Assembly (NCBI GenBank): GCA_026874595.1 | Contig: CM049320.1 | Location: forward strand, 43,596,714 to 43,660,713 | Direction: 5' to 3' | DNA from: Sipunculus nudus | Taxonomy: Eukaryota > Annelida > Sipuncula > Golfingiida > Sipunculidae | Length of the DNA: 64,000 nt | Shown: positions 9,787 to 21,327 of the stretch, piece after piece | Layout of the letters: each line of letters begins with the position of its first letter | How positions within the stretch are numbered: position 1 is the first letter of the stretch | The notes under the pieces: generated by a model | Databases searched by the model: none | What the model saw: only the letters and a program-made list of their open reading frames with translations | What the model was told of the DNA's origin: nothing | Program-made: the position numbers and the translations under genes

Positions 9787-12430
9787 TTCAGGAGAATGTC
9801 AGGCTCTATGTTAAAAGACTGCACCTCTCTGTAGACATGTTTCTTTTACTAAAACCTGATTTTTCTCCAGTCTTACATGTGTCAAGCTAAGGCCCAGTGA
9901 GTGTTAATGCTGATTCTGATAACAAAAACCTACGAAACGATTGTCGTATAGATTTTAAGTGAGGAAATTGGAGCCTGGCACGTGCTTTGATTAAATATTT
10001 ATAAAAAAAAATATCGAGCCAACCTGAAAGCCGCGTTCACAAGTATCGCGTAACAACATAAACCTAGCAACACTTAACGCTCAATACAGCATGTCTTGTA
10101 AACGGAGATCTACCACGCCCAGTCGCCTCTCTATACAAGATAGGCCTATCTCATACAGCTATCCCTGATTGTCATTAAATGGTAGCAAGCTTAATAGGTA
10201 TAACTTATTAGATGCAATCAGCTAGTGCCCTTTATTTATAGGTACACACACCAAGTCACACTGGGAATTTTAAAAGGAGTATAAATCTGTTATACTCTAG
10301 CAGTGTATGGATCTGTCAATCCATCCTGAATCAGTATAAACTGGATCTTACTGTACAGTATAATGGTGCTAAATGAATCTGATTACTAAGGGAACCAGGA
10401 CATATACATTATAAGATGGAAAAACAATTATGTCTCAGCGGTGAACGACAACACAAGGAGTTGCCGTCTCGATTAGCAAAGGCAAAAGCTTACTGATTTT
10501 CCTGCGTAAATATCCGCCAGTGCCACTTTTCCCAAGTCTTTTTTCTTCATTACAGACATCAGTTTCTACTGATATATTACAGATAACCCGGTGCTAGCCA
10601 CATCTGAAGTCGATACGTCGGAACCAGGAGCGAAATCACTTCTTGAAAACCATGGACCCCTTTTTTGGCGACTGGCTTGAAGTAGGAGAGTAGCAATTAT
10701 GCTGAAATGATTGGCTTAGCGCTAGCCTCGTGGCCATAGCAGATTTCAATCCCAGTCTATTATAATATATAGAAAATAACAGGTCGGGGTCCTTAGAAAC
10801 TTACTGGGTTATATCACAATTTTGTATGCTTTCCATTCGTGGCCAGTCCCATAAATTATAATAAATACGGTAAGATCGGATAAATGGGGATTCAACCATT
10901 TGTGGTTTCAGGTATACAACGAGGCCTTTCCAATCATCCGTTGTCCTTTTGTAACTGTCAATAACAAAACAATGGTACATTTTCACTTACCATACGATAA
11001 ACTACCCACTGGTTTTGATTGTATAACGACATGTGTTGACTATTTTTACAGGACTGCAGGAAGGATTGGACCTTTCATTTACAGCTGTCAATTCATGTAC
11101 AAACAGTTTAACACCGGTCAGTAATACCGGTCAGCAAGTTGGTTCCATTGTAATAATTTGCTCTCAGTGCACGTTTGGTCAATGTCGCTCCCAATTAACC
11201 AAAGCCTTGTAGACTCCGGGTTTTTATTTTCGCTCGATTTAACATGACAGTCAACATGTGGAGTATGTTGGACATCATGTAGAAGGTGTGTTACTCTTTC
11301 CCAGCATCAAAGATCACAAACCACTCACTGTGAATGTTCATTACCACCGCCAGGTCTTGCGGCGTGGGTTATGTTTTCGGCAGCGGCTGTTTGTCTGTTA
11401 GCACGATTAGCTCGGCAATAATACAAGAACAAGTGATTAAATTTAAAGTGTTTTATCGGTAGTCTATTGCAAATTTGTGTACACAGGGACGTAGCATGTG
11501 ACGTTATAGAGGACAATGACGTCACTCCAGGTCTACGTGCCGTTTCCCTGAAAGATTTAAGTGAATCAACGTACAGCATGGGGGCCACGATTGTTGTTCG
11601 TTGTTTATATAGTCCTGGGCCCTGTTGTTATAAGAAAGTAAATGTATTACGCTCCCCCAAACCTCCCACACCCACAGGAGATGGGCCCAAAAACCCAACT
11701 TTGGCAAGCCCGAGATATGTCTGTTGGAGTACGCTGTTTTACTGTAGACCTTGAAATCCTCCTTTTCAACAACGTCAGACACCTTTCTGGCGCACGTAGC
11801 AATAAAATCTTATTATTAACTTGCTGAGTGTTTACAGTTTTTATCATAATCATAATCAATAAATGTGGTTACATCTTGTCTTGTAATGAGACAGAAATAT
11901 ACAAAAACGCAGCTTATGACTATGTATGTGACATTTGATACAGCCAGGCATAAAATATACTATTTAGCCGATACATAAAAATATGTGAACGGATAATTCA
12001 TAATTTTAGTAAAACTACATAAATTTTAACATGACGTGGTCACATTGTTTTTTTTTTATGTCCTGATAACTGGTGGTAGTGGGTATCAAGTTCTGCCTTT
12101 AACATTTTAAGGATTTGTTGTGCATGGTAATATTGATATACAAGAACCATTAAAATAATTGAGGCTGCAAGATGGCGCAGGACTAGTGACTCAGGGTGGG
12201 AGCTGCCACAACTAATTTAAATTATTCGGAGGCTTTTGGCATATTTCAACAAAACAGTTGTATATCTAAGGTAGGATATTGCCAAATAATGTATATACTT
12301 GAAAGAAAAATCATGAGGACGGCAAGCGTCAATAAATAGGAAATTGTTAGGAAAAATACTGTAGTATTGGCTGATTAAGAATCCACAGCAGGTCAGGTGT
12401 CACGCTTGATGGCTGTGGTTTGGTGACGGG
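9787..12430. other. No clear gene; one weak exon candidate
   Basis: Single-copy-looking sequence without a clear repeat. One exon-like frame (10,912-11,124) is listed separately. A frame at 11,467-11,754 is open but has no supporting features. TIR-like or tRNA-like starts are not convincing here. Confidence 0.4.
10912..11124 (+). CDS. Weak candidate terminal exon
   Basis: An open frame follows a TTGTGGTTTCAG acceptor-like site ending at 10,911. It runs about 70 codons, reading YNEAFPIIRCPFVTVNNKT at its start and MYKQFNTGQ before TAA, with four cysteines and many aromatic residues. No upstream exon with matching phase was found and no family is recognised. A frame of this length arises by chance in 64 kb of such sequence, so this is a lead only. 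Confidence 0.15.
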   Translation, partial: VYNEAFPIIRCPFVTVNNKTMVHFHLPYDKLPTGFDCITTCVDYFYRTAGRIGPFIYSCQFMYKQFNTGQ

Positions 12431-12647
12431 TTTTGTGTACGGGTACTCATTGAACCTGGTCTTTGAATACAACATATGAGAGCTCTCATAATCTGGCTTT
12501 TGTTTGTAAGGAACTTTTTAACACTGTTACTGTTAGGGGACCTGTAAAAAAGGAGAAATATGAGTGCAGTAGAAAATTCAGAAAGCTTGCCCGAAGGAAT
12601 AAGTGAAAAGAGAATTCTTGAAATGATATGGAAGCAAGTGACAACTT

Positions 12648-12845
12648 TGTTACGGAACCTAATATACACAGATCACGTATACGTGATGAACACAAATTTT
12701 GTAATGGAGATAAAAACAAATCAGATTCTATAACACTAGGGACCGTGAAATGTCCAGGGGAATGAATAAAGAAGTCAGTGGTTTTTTGTTAACAAATAAC
12801 TATAATTTATTCCTACAACAACCCTAACAATACAATACACTCGGG
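12648..12845 (-). mobile_element. TGTTACGG LTR-like fragment, copy 1
   Basis: It starts TGTTACGGAACCTAATA and shares ATCACGTAT, AAATTTTGTAATGGAGA, GAAGAAGTCAGTG-like blocks, GTTAACAAAT and AACAACCCTAACA with the copy at 13,726. The first bases equal the reverse complement of the right end of the solo LTR at 31,052-31,631, as does AATCAGATTCTATAACAC, so it is read as a related LTR on the minus strand. It interrupts the LINE frame. Confidence 0.55.
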
Positions 12846-12960
12846 AAATGAAGAGAATGGAGGTGGAGGCCGAGCAAGGAAAGCATGGCCTATACATGCG
12901 AGGCTACTGTGACGAAACGATGTGACCGTAGTTTGGAGGACGCCCCCAAGAAGTTATCCG

Positions 12961-13008
12961 GGGTGGGTGGGGGTGGGGGGGGGGGGGGGGCGGCGGGGGG
13001 GGGGGGAG
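12961..13008. repeat. Poly-G tract
   Basis: An almost pure G run (broken by a few T, C and A) of about 48 bases, striking in AT-rich DNA. The length may be unreliable in an assembly. Confidence 0.9.
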
Positions 13009-13725
13009 TATCTATGTCCCTGACGATATTCATCCATACACAAGGAGTGTGCACGAGCTACTCGTGGGGAACATGTAGGACATGAAGAAAAAATGATTTG
13101 AATGATTTTATTCCAATGACGATGGTCCCGCGCGTCATCAAGTACAAAAAGGGCCCAAAAGGTACGAAAAATCCACTGCAAACATTCAGACTATGCTTCT
13201 CTCATGGTAGACCAGGCAGTTATGGAGATATTACTCTAGTTATCCCAATGCTGGACTTAAAACTAAAAAAACAGTGATTTAAAAGTAAGGTTTATTATTA
13301 TAGAATTTAGTTTACAAGGCCATTTATTCACAGTATTATATACTTACGCAACTTATACTGAACAGATAGAATATTATGGTACACTTTATAGGGAAATCCA
13401 GAAGACTGATACGTATGGCAAATCTCAGTATATATGGGCAGGGGATTTCAGTTGTCCATTAAGTGAGCTTGACGTAGATAGAGGTAATTATATACCAAAA
13501 ATAAAATCTATTACAACAATGAAAAATGTTCAAAAAGAAATGAATTTATGCGTTATTTTCAGAGTAAGGTATCAATTGATAAAAGCTTTCACTTGGAGAA
13601 CAAAACACCCCTAAGTTCAAAGAAGACTAGATATTTTCTTTATATCAAATACTATACAACCATTTACATCTAAGTGTACCATTATTTAAGGTGCAGGCTC
13701 TGACCACTCGGCAGAATTATTACAT

Positions 13726-14155
13726 TGTTACGGAACCTAATATCAACAGATCACGTATGCGTGTCGAACATAAATTTTGTAATGGAGAAAAAAATTCTCT
13801 AGTGGATGAATGAAGAAGTCAGTGTTTTTTGTTAACAAATGATTATAATTTATTCTTAAAACAACCCTAACATTACAATACACTAATACAATTTCACAGT
13901 ATAACAACAGTAAAACAGCAAATCAATACAATTTCACAGTATAATAAATGAAGTGTACAGTACCTGGATACCACCACTGTCACAGCGACAAAAAGTCCTT
14001 TAAAGCATATATAATCCAGATGAACAGTTCACATAAATCCACTCAGAGAATAACAGTCCAGTTCAATCACAAAATCAATCTGTTGCAATCCAGCAATCAA
14101 GGACACAGAAAATAAGACAAAAAAAGTCACACTTCTCCAGGTTCAGAAGGCTATT
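13726..14155 (-). mobile_element. TGTTACGG LTR-like element, copy 2
   Basis: It begins TGTTACGGAACCTAATA directly after the LINE endonuclease motif GSDHSA and ends about where the LINE RT frame resumes near 14,160. Its first ~170 bases match copy 1 at 12,648; the rest is present only here and holds a short internal duplication (AATACAATTTCACAGTATAA twice, about 13,885 and 13,925). The right boundary is approximate. Confidence 0.55.
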
Positions 14156-14708
14156 AATTAAATGGGAAACAGAAAATCACCCGGCAGTAATGGACTGCCT
14201 AAAGAATTTTATGCAGAATTCTTTCATATAGTACAGGAAGATCTAATAAATTCATACAATTACAACTATAAATGGGTTATTGTCAGAGGTAGTCAATGAT
14301 CACACTTATACCAAAACAAGGGAAAGATATGTGTCACTTGAAAAAGTGGCGACCAATTTGTCTTTTGAATGTCGACACAAAAATACAAACAAAATCTAAG
14401 CAGACAGAATAAAGCCTCATCTAAAAAATATAATACATCCTGAACAGTCACCTTTTATCAGCGGAATAAACATAAACGAGAATGTGAGATTAGTTTCAGA
14501 CATTTTAGAATACACTCCAACTGAAATTTTACCAGGTTTATAATTTGCAGCAGATTTTCAGGCAGCATTCGACTCTGTCGATCACATATTCATAGAAACT
14601 GTCATGACGAAATTCAGAATTCCTGAGACATACATAAAATGGGTGAAACTTTTAAACACAACTCAATATTTTAAATTAAACAGGGGATTCCGACAAGGTG
14701 ATCCATAG

Positions 14709-14945
14709 AGGACCTGGACAGCTGAGTGGTAAAACGCTCAGCTCTCTCCGCTGGTGACCCGGGTTCGATTCCCGGCGTGGCTATGAGAGTGGGTTGTAGT
14801 TTCTCGTCCAAGGTCGATGGTTTTCTCCGTGTCCTCCGGTTTCCTCAAACCTTACCGTCTACCGAGCGCCAGCATTCGAGCCATGGAGGGTGTTTTGTAA
14901 TAGTTATTATAACTAGATGTACAATCAATGTAAAATAAATAGTTT
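14709..14945 (+). mobile_element. tRNA-derived SINE (family 1), copy 1
   Basis: The tRNA-like head has a box A (AGCTGAGTGGTAAAACGCTC) and an intact box B (GGGTTCGATTCCCGGC, ~14,760). A body follows with GTGGGTTGTAGTTTCTCGTCC and the block GGTTTTCTCCGTGTCCTCCG, then an AT-rich tail. It is inserted in the LINE RT motif RQGDP; the LINE frame resumes after the tail, and ATAG flanks both sides, a possible short target duplication. The central block is shared with copies at 32.6 and 35.7 kb and resembles conserved central domains of invertebrate SINE superfamilies. Confidence 0.85.
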
Positions 14946-15989
14946 ATATTATAGATCAGTTACATGTTTATTCTTATTATTTAAATTTTAGCCTGCTTGG
15001 TTAGAAAAAATAATAATATGAACGGAAATACAGAAAAAACAGAGCATTTTGGGGGATGATAATACATTCTTCCTAAAAGTGTAAGATCTTTACAAGAATT
15101 GATAAGAGTGATATCTGAATTTTCTAAATATGCTACACTAAATGAGTCGAAGTCAGAGATTGCATTCATTGGTTCAGCGAGAAATAAAACTCAGAAATGG
15201 GGCAACTTTAAATAGGTAAACTTAGAAGAAACGACAATTAACATACCAGGCATGTATTTTCATACAACATGAATTTACAAAGACATATTAATTTTTACAA
15301 AAAATGTTCAGTGGCCACAGTATTAAACACATTGAGACAGCGAACTTTAACTGTCTATGGAAGATGTCAGGTTATTCAAACACTGGCAGTTCCTTAAATA
15401 TTGTATGTTACAGACCTAATGCAAAGACACTTTGTTCTTTGATGGAACTATTGTCAATTAATTTATTCTTATTTAAATGATAGATAAAAAAATACCCATG
15501 TAATCATTTTCTTTATATGTCGCAGATTCATTTAATATTTAATATTTACCCGTAAATCTGCAATCACTTCATGGAAAAAGTTTAACTTTTTGTTTTGTTC
15601 TTATATAAAAGAAAATGGACTGTTATGATCATAATGTGTCAAAATCCTTCTCTACAATAATATATAGTATTTCTTATTTCATACGTCACAAATGGACTTC
15701 AGACCGATTTGTTTATTAAAGCTAAGTCTACAGACTCCATGAATCACTCTCAGAGTGACCACCGTAAGAACTTTTTGTAAACCACACGCTTTTCCAAGGT
15801 CAATTAAGATATGTCTTCTCACGGATTTTCCCTCAGCTCCTCGGTAAAGAATATTTCTACGTCATTGATATACACAGTGTCTTCTTTTCACGGAGTCTCG
15901 TAAATAATTCTATTCCCTTCACGGCCACATCCAGAGATTAATACAAGCAGAGAACCAAACATACTTTTCTCTTGATCCTCTGTCTTGCA

Positions 15990-16257
15990 GGTACATGAAC
16001 CTTGTCCTAGACACATCAATGCGGGCCTGACAGCACGCCACCATCTTGAAGAAACAGGACAACAGGTGCTCCATTATAGGACAAAACAGTCTCTTGCCAG
16101 TTACCATGGTCACAGCGATAATGGGTGTGCCTGGTTTAAAGAAGTTTTGTGTAGGAAAAACTACGCCCTGAGGCTTATAAAGAAGTATAGACGGGAACTC
16201 TATACCACTCTCACAAAATCATTGCTAAAAAACATTTTCTCAAACATGGCCAATTAA
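15990..16257 (+). CDS. Weak candidate terminal exon
   Basis: A CTCTGTCTTGCAG acceptor-like site ends at 15,989, and an open frame of about 88 codons follows to TAA TAA. It reads VHEPCPRHINAGLTARHHLE near its start and a basic stretch (LRLIKKYRRELY) near its end. There is no recognised family, no upstream exon found, and an overlapping antisense frame is also open. Possible orphan exon or chance. Confidence 0.2.
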
Positions 16258-17255
16258 TAATTGAAACGAACCAGATAATCAACAACTCTTTGTATACTGG
16301 TTATACTTTCTCTTGCAAATGGTGCGGTGCGGCGATCTAGGGTTTTATTTTTATCCAGGTTTGATTCTTCTCCGGATCAGACCTTATAGGCCAATGACAT
16401 AACCACGTGTGTGGATATTTACCAGGACTTTTTATGTACTGGTCCCAAGCCGCGGGAAATTGTATAATAAAAAATCTCCCAACACATATATCTATATGTC
16501 TGCCCAGCAAGCCGATTAAAAGCTACAAGAAATAAAGGCCTCTAAGACAAGGAAGACAATTCACCAACATCGTCAGTGATAAACGATTATAAACTCATCC
16601 TTTGTCGTTCTGGCTTTCAAGTGCAAAAATATATAATACACCATTGGTACAACACATTGTTACCATATGGCACAACTTTAAATTTCCGTCGTAATGCCCC
16701 TAGCTTTATAAAACTAAACAATTCGGATAGTTGCCGAAGTATCCGAAGATCTTGTATATATATGCCCTCACATGTAGCTCCTTTCTCTGTAGGCGCGGAT
16801 CCAGGATTATTTTGCAGGGAGGGGCCAACGGGTGTCATGCATAAAAATTGTCTTATAAAAGGTCGTTGGTTTAGAGCGGGGTGGGGGGGGGGGGGCTCTA
16901 CCCTCAAAACCCCTCGTCATGCATAAGATTTGTCTAAAAAAAAGGTCGGTGGTTGAGAGAAGGGGGAGGGGGTTCCTAATAAATCTAAATATACTGCATC
17001 CTCTATATCCAACTATATCTATGCATGATTCATCAATCGACCCAACATTATTCATCAGATTAAATATCAGGCCTCTCCAATAGAAAAAGGTGTGACTAAA
17101 AGTAAAAGGTATGACCAAAAGTTATTATCTAACCGGTATTTCTGCATATACAGCATCCGACAGGAATCTGTTCATTTGTCTTTTGTGTTGTAATAATGAC
17201 TCGTTGTTTTAGGTGGCAGTGAGTTGAAATAAACCGAGCAAAACAGGCAAAAAGC

Positions 17256-17259
<4 letters not shown>
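16258..17259. other. No gene; repeat fragments
   Basis: Near 16,796 GGCGCGGATCCAGGATT resembles the GGCGGATCC terminal motif of the MITE at 52,272, and two GTCATGCATAA blocks (~16,834 and ~16,916) hint at an internal duplication. G-rich tracts lie at 16,881-16,894 and 16,960-16,970. Frames here are chance or repeat-derived. Confidence 0.4.

Positions 17260-17331
<72 letters not shown>
17260..17331. repeat. (AT)n microsatellite
   Basis: About 72 bases of pure AT dinucleotide, read directly; it gives a spurious Y-I repeat frame. Confidence 0.97.
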
Positions 17332-17333
<2 letters not shown>

Positions 17334-17574
17334 CGTATGAACCAGTCAAATAATGATGGACATGAATTGTCTGTGACAGCGGCGCAACCGCGCTGAGCTC
17401 ATATCTCCACACAAAGTAATCAACATTACCACGCCTCAAGATCCGTAAAATATAAAACTCATTGATATTTATTATTTACTTTTGAGATATCTTGCACACA
17501 AAACAAAAGTTATCAAAGGCTTACTTGGAAAAAGACGTAGACAATTGAAGTAACAACCCTTTCTTGATTCAAGC

Positions 17575-17843
17575 CAGAGTTCTCAATATGCGGGGAGTAT
17601 ATCCACTTTTTGGCAGGGGGGAAGGTCATAATCATCCCTCTCCTAATCAGAGAATAATATTTATATAGTGGAAATGAAATATATTTATAAAAAAATTTGA
17701 ATTATAGACTTTGGTTGTAGTTATGAGTCTACTATGAAATATTATATATCTAAACTTAGTTGAAAATGAACCTATATACTGCATACATATTATCTTATTT
17801 TCTAAAACCTTATACTAAATTGTAATGTATTTGAAAAGTACCA

Positions 17844-17894
<51 letters not shown>

Positions 17895-17967
17895 TAATAA
17901 AAAAATGATAATATCCTACGTACGTCTGGGAGTCGTCCCCACCCTTGAAGATAAATTGACGCCACTA
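17575..17967. mobile_element. hAT-like MITE, copy 1, with 8-bp target duplication
   Basis: The right end is ATTGACGCCACTA and the left end a decayed CAGAGTTCTCAAT, forming a short terminal inverted repeat. ATTCAAGC occurs on both sides (17,567-17,574 and 17,968-17,975), a perfect 8-bp target duplication typical of hAT transposons. The interior matches the copy at 33,554-34,007 (CACTTTTTGGCA, ATTATAGACTTTGGTT, CTAAATTGTAAT-like blocks and an AT microsatellite near the right end). No transposase is present. Confidence 0.85.
17846..17894. repeat. (AT)n(GT)n microsatellite inside the MITE
   Basis: An AT run passes into a GT run. An AT run stands at the same internal place in the second MITE copy (33,861-33,920). 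Confidence 0.95.
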
Positions 17968-17975
17968 ATTCAAGC

Positions 17976-20690
17976 CATACCATTCTAAAATTCCATGTGC
18001 ATCACATATCATCTGCAAAATGAACTTTACTCGCAGACAAGACAACGTTTGATGAGCGATACCTGGGAAAAGGGGAGACGCGGAAGATCTGTTCATCAAA
18101 TAAACAGTTAATCTTATGCTTGGAACTTCAATACAATTCCAATTCGTCCTTTTTTATTAAAAAATAAAATCAATTCAAATAACTTCCAATCTTTGCAATT
18201 TTCTCTTCAATTCCACCTTAGTTTAGAATTCACATGGTGTGACTTGAAAGTTGTGACTGTCACTAGTGTCACTAGTCACTGTTATTACTGGAATAGGACA
18301 TCCCAGTCGCCACATTTTTTTGTGCTACAGAGAAATTAACAGATTTATATGACGTGTTGATCAATCTAAAACAAATGGAAATAATTTAAAGATTGCGACA
18401 AAGGTTTTTACGGTGTGAGAGAGCACCGCTTTATCTGATCCACTTTCCGATGCACATTGGGTAAATTTATTGTGAAGAGCATGTCACCTCGCAAGTTGTA
18501 TCCCGTGTTGCCCAAGTCAGTCAGAATAAAATGAAAGTGGCTGTCCCCCAAGGAAATCATACATTCTTGTATGGAAGCAAAACGTTATAACAGGACGGTC
18601 ATCACTGTTAATTTCTAACGATATAATTACTATCTACCTTGCATATATATGTATTATCCACCAAAAGCGTAAGCCCTTCCGTCAGGCCTCGATGTAACAT
18701 GAAATACTGCCGAGGTGGATGATTATATAAGGTGGTGACACCTTTAAGTCAGGAGTGAAGATACTCGCCCATTGGTGACGTCATATTGGGGGTGACTCGG
18801 TAATTTGTTGGGAAAAGCTTAAGCCACAAACATTATAGTTGATTGATTTCATGTATCGACCGATCCGACAAACAATTTTAAACGAATGGGGTCGCACGAG
18901 GAATAACGCAGAATTGTATACGTCACACAGGGGTTTCCCAAGGATTAACGTATTTATCAGAATATGCCACGAGAAGAAAACGTGCTCCGCCTGAAAATAT
19001 CGATTTAAATCATTGTGAATATGGGAAACATATGCCTGACCTTCATTTGTGAGGGATCCGCCCAGTACCTGTATCTGTTTCGATTCAAGCAGCTGGTTTC
19101 TTAATCATTCACTGGCACTTTCCACAATGCAGGGATACATACATTTATAATATATATCAAACATGAATAATTTATAGCTTTAATTCAGCAGTTGTTGCAA
19201 ATTAAACAAATAATATATCACTGATCACGTTAATACCTATACACAAACACATCACATGAGACGTTTTAATGTTATGACCTAAAGTCAAACAGGTCTATCT
19301 GGTATTTATTCATGTGTGCAGGCTTCGGGGCATTAACCCATAGGCCCTCCTTCAGCGGCAATAATCTCATTACACACTTTTACATTATATTTGTTGGAGA
19401 TGATTGAGGGAATGAGGAACATGAGGTTTTAACGAATGTAGAATTTGATAAAATACTAATATACTAATAACTCATTCCCATAATTTTTATCCAGGGATGA
19501 TCAGTCTTGTCTGGTATAGCATGATGTCTGTGTATTTACTATAAATGAAGAGAATGTGCACGCAGTAATTGTCCAGTTAGGTTTATCTGCACATAAAACA
19601 GACTAAGTCTTATGGAATAAGACCGAATAGACATATTATTAGGAAACCTGGACAAAACCTTTCAGTTGTACGTAACAGTCAAATGTACCGGTCTAATGTT
19701 TGTTTAAAAAAATCTAAACTAGCCTATGTAAAACCTGGGGTACATTGTAGGATGAAAACGCGAAGGGTTTTATCACCAGTTATATATTGAATAAAAGAAC
19801 ACCGAAGATTGAACAGTAATATCGTGATATATAACAAATATATATATATATATACAAATAGTTATTAAAAAGGACCACACCGAAAGTTCAAAAGTATCAG
19901 CATGAGTAAAAACAAACAGGTAAACTTATAAATATCTAAACTATGACATAAATGTAATACTGACCGTAATGAGTGACTGTCGTTGGTCGGGTGTCGGCGT
20001 GCTGGGTCGTCGTGGTCTGGAGGTATTTAATCAAGTCGCAGCATTGCCTAGCAAGCACACATAAACAAAGAGCCCCGCCAGGTAGTAATGAGGACCAGCT
20101 GGGCTGATCGTGGTAGGGATTTACCGCCAGATCGATGCCATCAAGTGAAGCCGGGCTATTTTAGCAAGTAATCTCTCGGAAATGGACTAATCAACCAACG
20201 GCAAGGATCAATTGCCCGATTATACCTGGGACCAGAAATCTCGGCGGTGCTGGCATTATTTTTTCATATTTATGTTATTGACCGCTGACTGGGAGTTCGC
20301 ACGTGTTCCTTGACTAACAGAGGCGTATTGATTCAGACACTGTTGTGTTTATTTCTTCATTGCTATCATATTTGCGAAAGTAAACAGACTCAAAACCAAA
20401 AACTAAAACAATAAATTTCGTCTGTGGAGCAGTCTATATTTTAATATTTCTTTCTTTCACTATTTGTTTAAGATAATTCTTGTGACATTAGGTTAATGTT
20501 AATGACTAGCAATATCATTTCATCATAATGCCATAAAAATATCATAAAATCATGTTCCAGGATTTCCTTTACCTGTTTACAAGAAAACCTAGATTCTAAG
20601 ACAAACGAGATTGCCAACTGAGAGCGGCTGAAACCAGGTCCGATGTTATACTCTGCTGTTGTTGTGATCAGTTCAGATTCTCTTGTCTTA
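17976..20690. other. Single-copy-looking sequence without a clear gene
   Basis: No array and no recognised transposon. A 50-residue minus frame (18,408-18,560) is listed separately. An isolated TGACGTCA lies at about 18,776. Nothing else is supported. Confidence 0.4.
18408..18560 (-). CDS. Short unassigned frame, 50 residues
   Basis: On the minus strand an ATG at 18,560 opens MISLGDSHFHFILTDLGNTG, continues through a GDMLFTINLPN stretch and ends KRCSLTP at TAA. The residue composition looks protein-like and unlike the low-complexity frames nearby. There is an in-frame stop upstream, no clear acceptor and no recognised family. It could be a coding relic or chance. Confidence 0.15.
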   Translation of the reverse strand: MISLGDSHFHFILTDLGNTGYNLRGDMLFTINLPNVHRKVDQIKRCSLTP

Positions 20691-20920
20691 ACAGGAAGCT
20701 GTGATTTGATGAAACGTAATTTTTTTAGATGATGTGATCTGTTGAGATCTGTCGAGATGTTGTGATCTGTTGATTTGTTGTAATCTGTTGAGGTGTTGAG
20801 ATCTGTCGAAATGTTGTGATCTGTTGTGATCTGTTGTTGTGTTGTGATCTGTTTAGGTGTTGTGATTTGATCAGATTTTGTGACCTGTAATTTTCTGTCG
20901 AGATGTTGCGATGATTTTGA
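20690..20920. repeat. Degenerate GATCTGTTG minisatellite
   Basis: The words GTTGTGATCTGTTGAGAT and CTGTCGAGATGTTGTGATCT recur many times with irregular spacing and frequent changes. Old array, no fixed period. Confidence 0.7.
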
Positions 20921-21327
20921 CTTTACTGCACTCAGGCCAAAATTATGAAAATGAGATACAATGCAAGTGCAAGTTTAAAATTTTAAGGAAAATAACATAT
21001 CAGAATTTCGATATTAAGCCATAAATATTTCAAAATCTCAAGCTTTTGGTAGGTGTTGTAAAGGCCCATTTTAATAATGTCCTGTTTCCAGCAGTACCAT
21101 GGGAGCTTAGCATCGATCACAGGCGCTTGAATCCCTAAACATGATAATTCTGGTTTAGCTGGGTATACATTAAGAGAATAAGTTAGACCTTCGGGCATGA
21201 ATACACCCCCTTATATAAAAAAATTAGACGGCGTATTCAAAACATGTTACAACCAATTCCTACCACAACCTGGTTAGCGCATTTCGGCCTCTGACAAAAG
21301 AGTTTTATACCAGCGTCAATGTGACTT

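Larger units (their letters stand above)
12560..15420 (+). mobile_element. L1-like LINE relic, split by nested insertions
   Basis: A possible ORF1-type start lies at 12,560 (MSAVENSESLPEGISEKRIL), cut at 12,648 by a TGTTACGG element. An apurinic endonuclease segment is readable at about 13,315-13,725: TEQIEYYGTLYREIQ, YIWAGDFSCPLSELD, AFTWRTKHP and a C-terminal GSDHSA. Reverse transcriptase motifs follow with frameshifts and stops: GNRKSPGSNGLPKEFY (from ~14,164), RPICLLNVD, AADFQAAFDSVDHIF, RGFRQGDP (ending ~14,708). After the SINE come FILII and LNESKSEIAFIG, then LRQRTLTVYGRCQVIQTLA (~15,335-15,390). The motif order EN-RT and the wording fit the L1 group of LINEs. It is dead. Confidence 0.8.

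Noticed and set aside
13726-14155. Complete LTR retrotransposon bounded by the two TGTTACGG pieces (12,648 and 13,726)
   Set aside because: LINE endonuclease sequence lies between them, not gag-pol, and the two pieces differ in length. Two separate insertions are simpler.
14709-14782. Functional tRNA gene
   Set aside because: Boxes A and B are present, but the head is joined to a SINE body found at two other places and is inserted in a LINE. The acceptor stem does not look intact.
17209-17439. Frames with long Tyr-Ile repeats (also at 24.6, 33.9, 45.6 and 59.0 kb)
   Set aside because: These are translations of (AT)n microsatellites.
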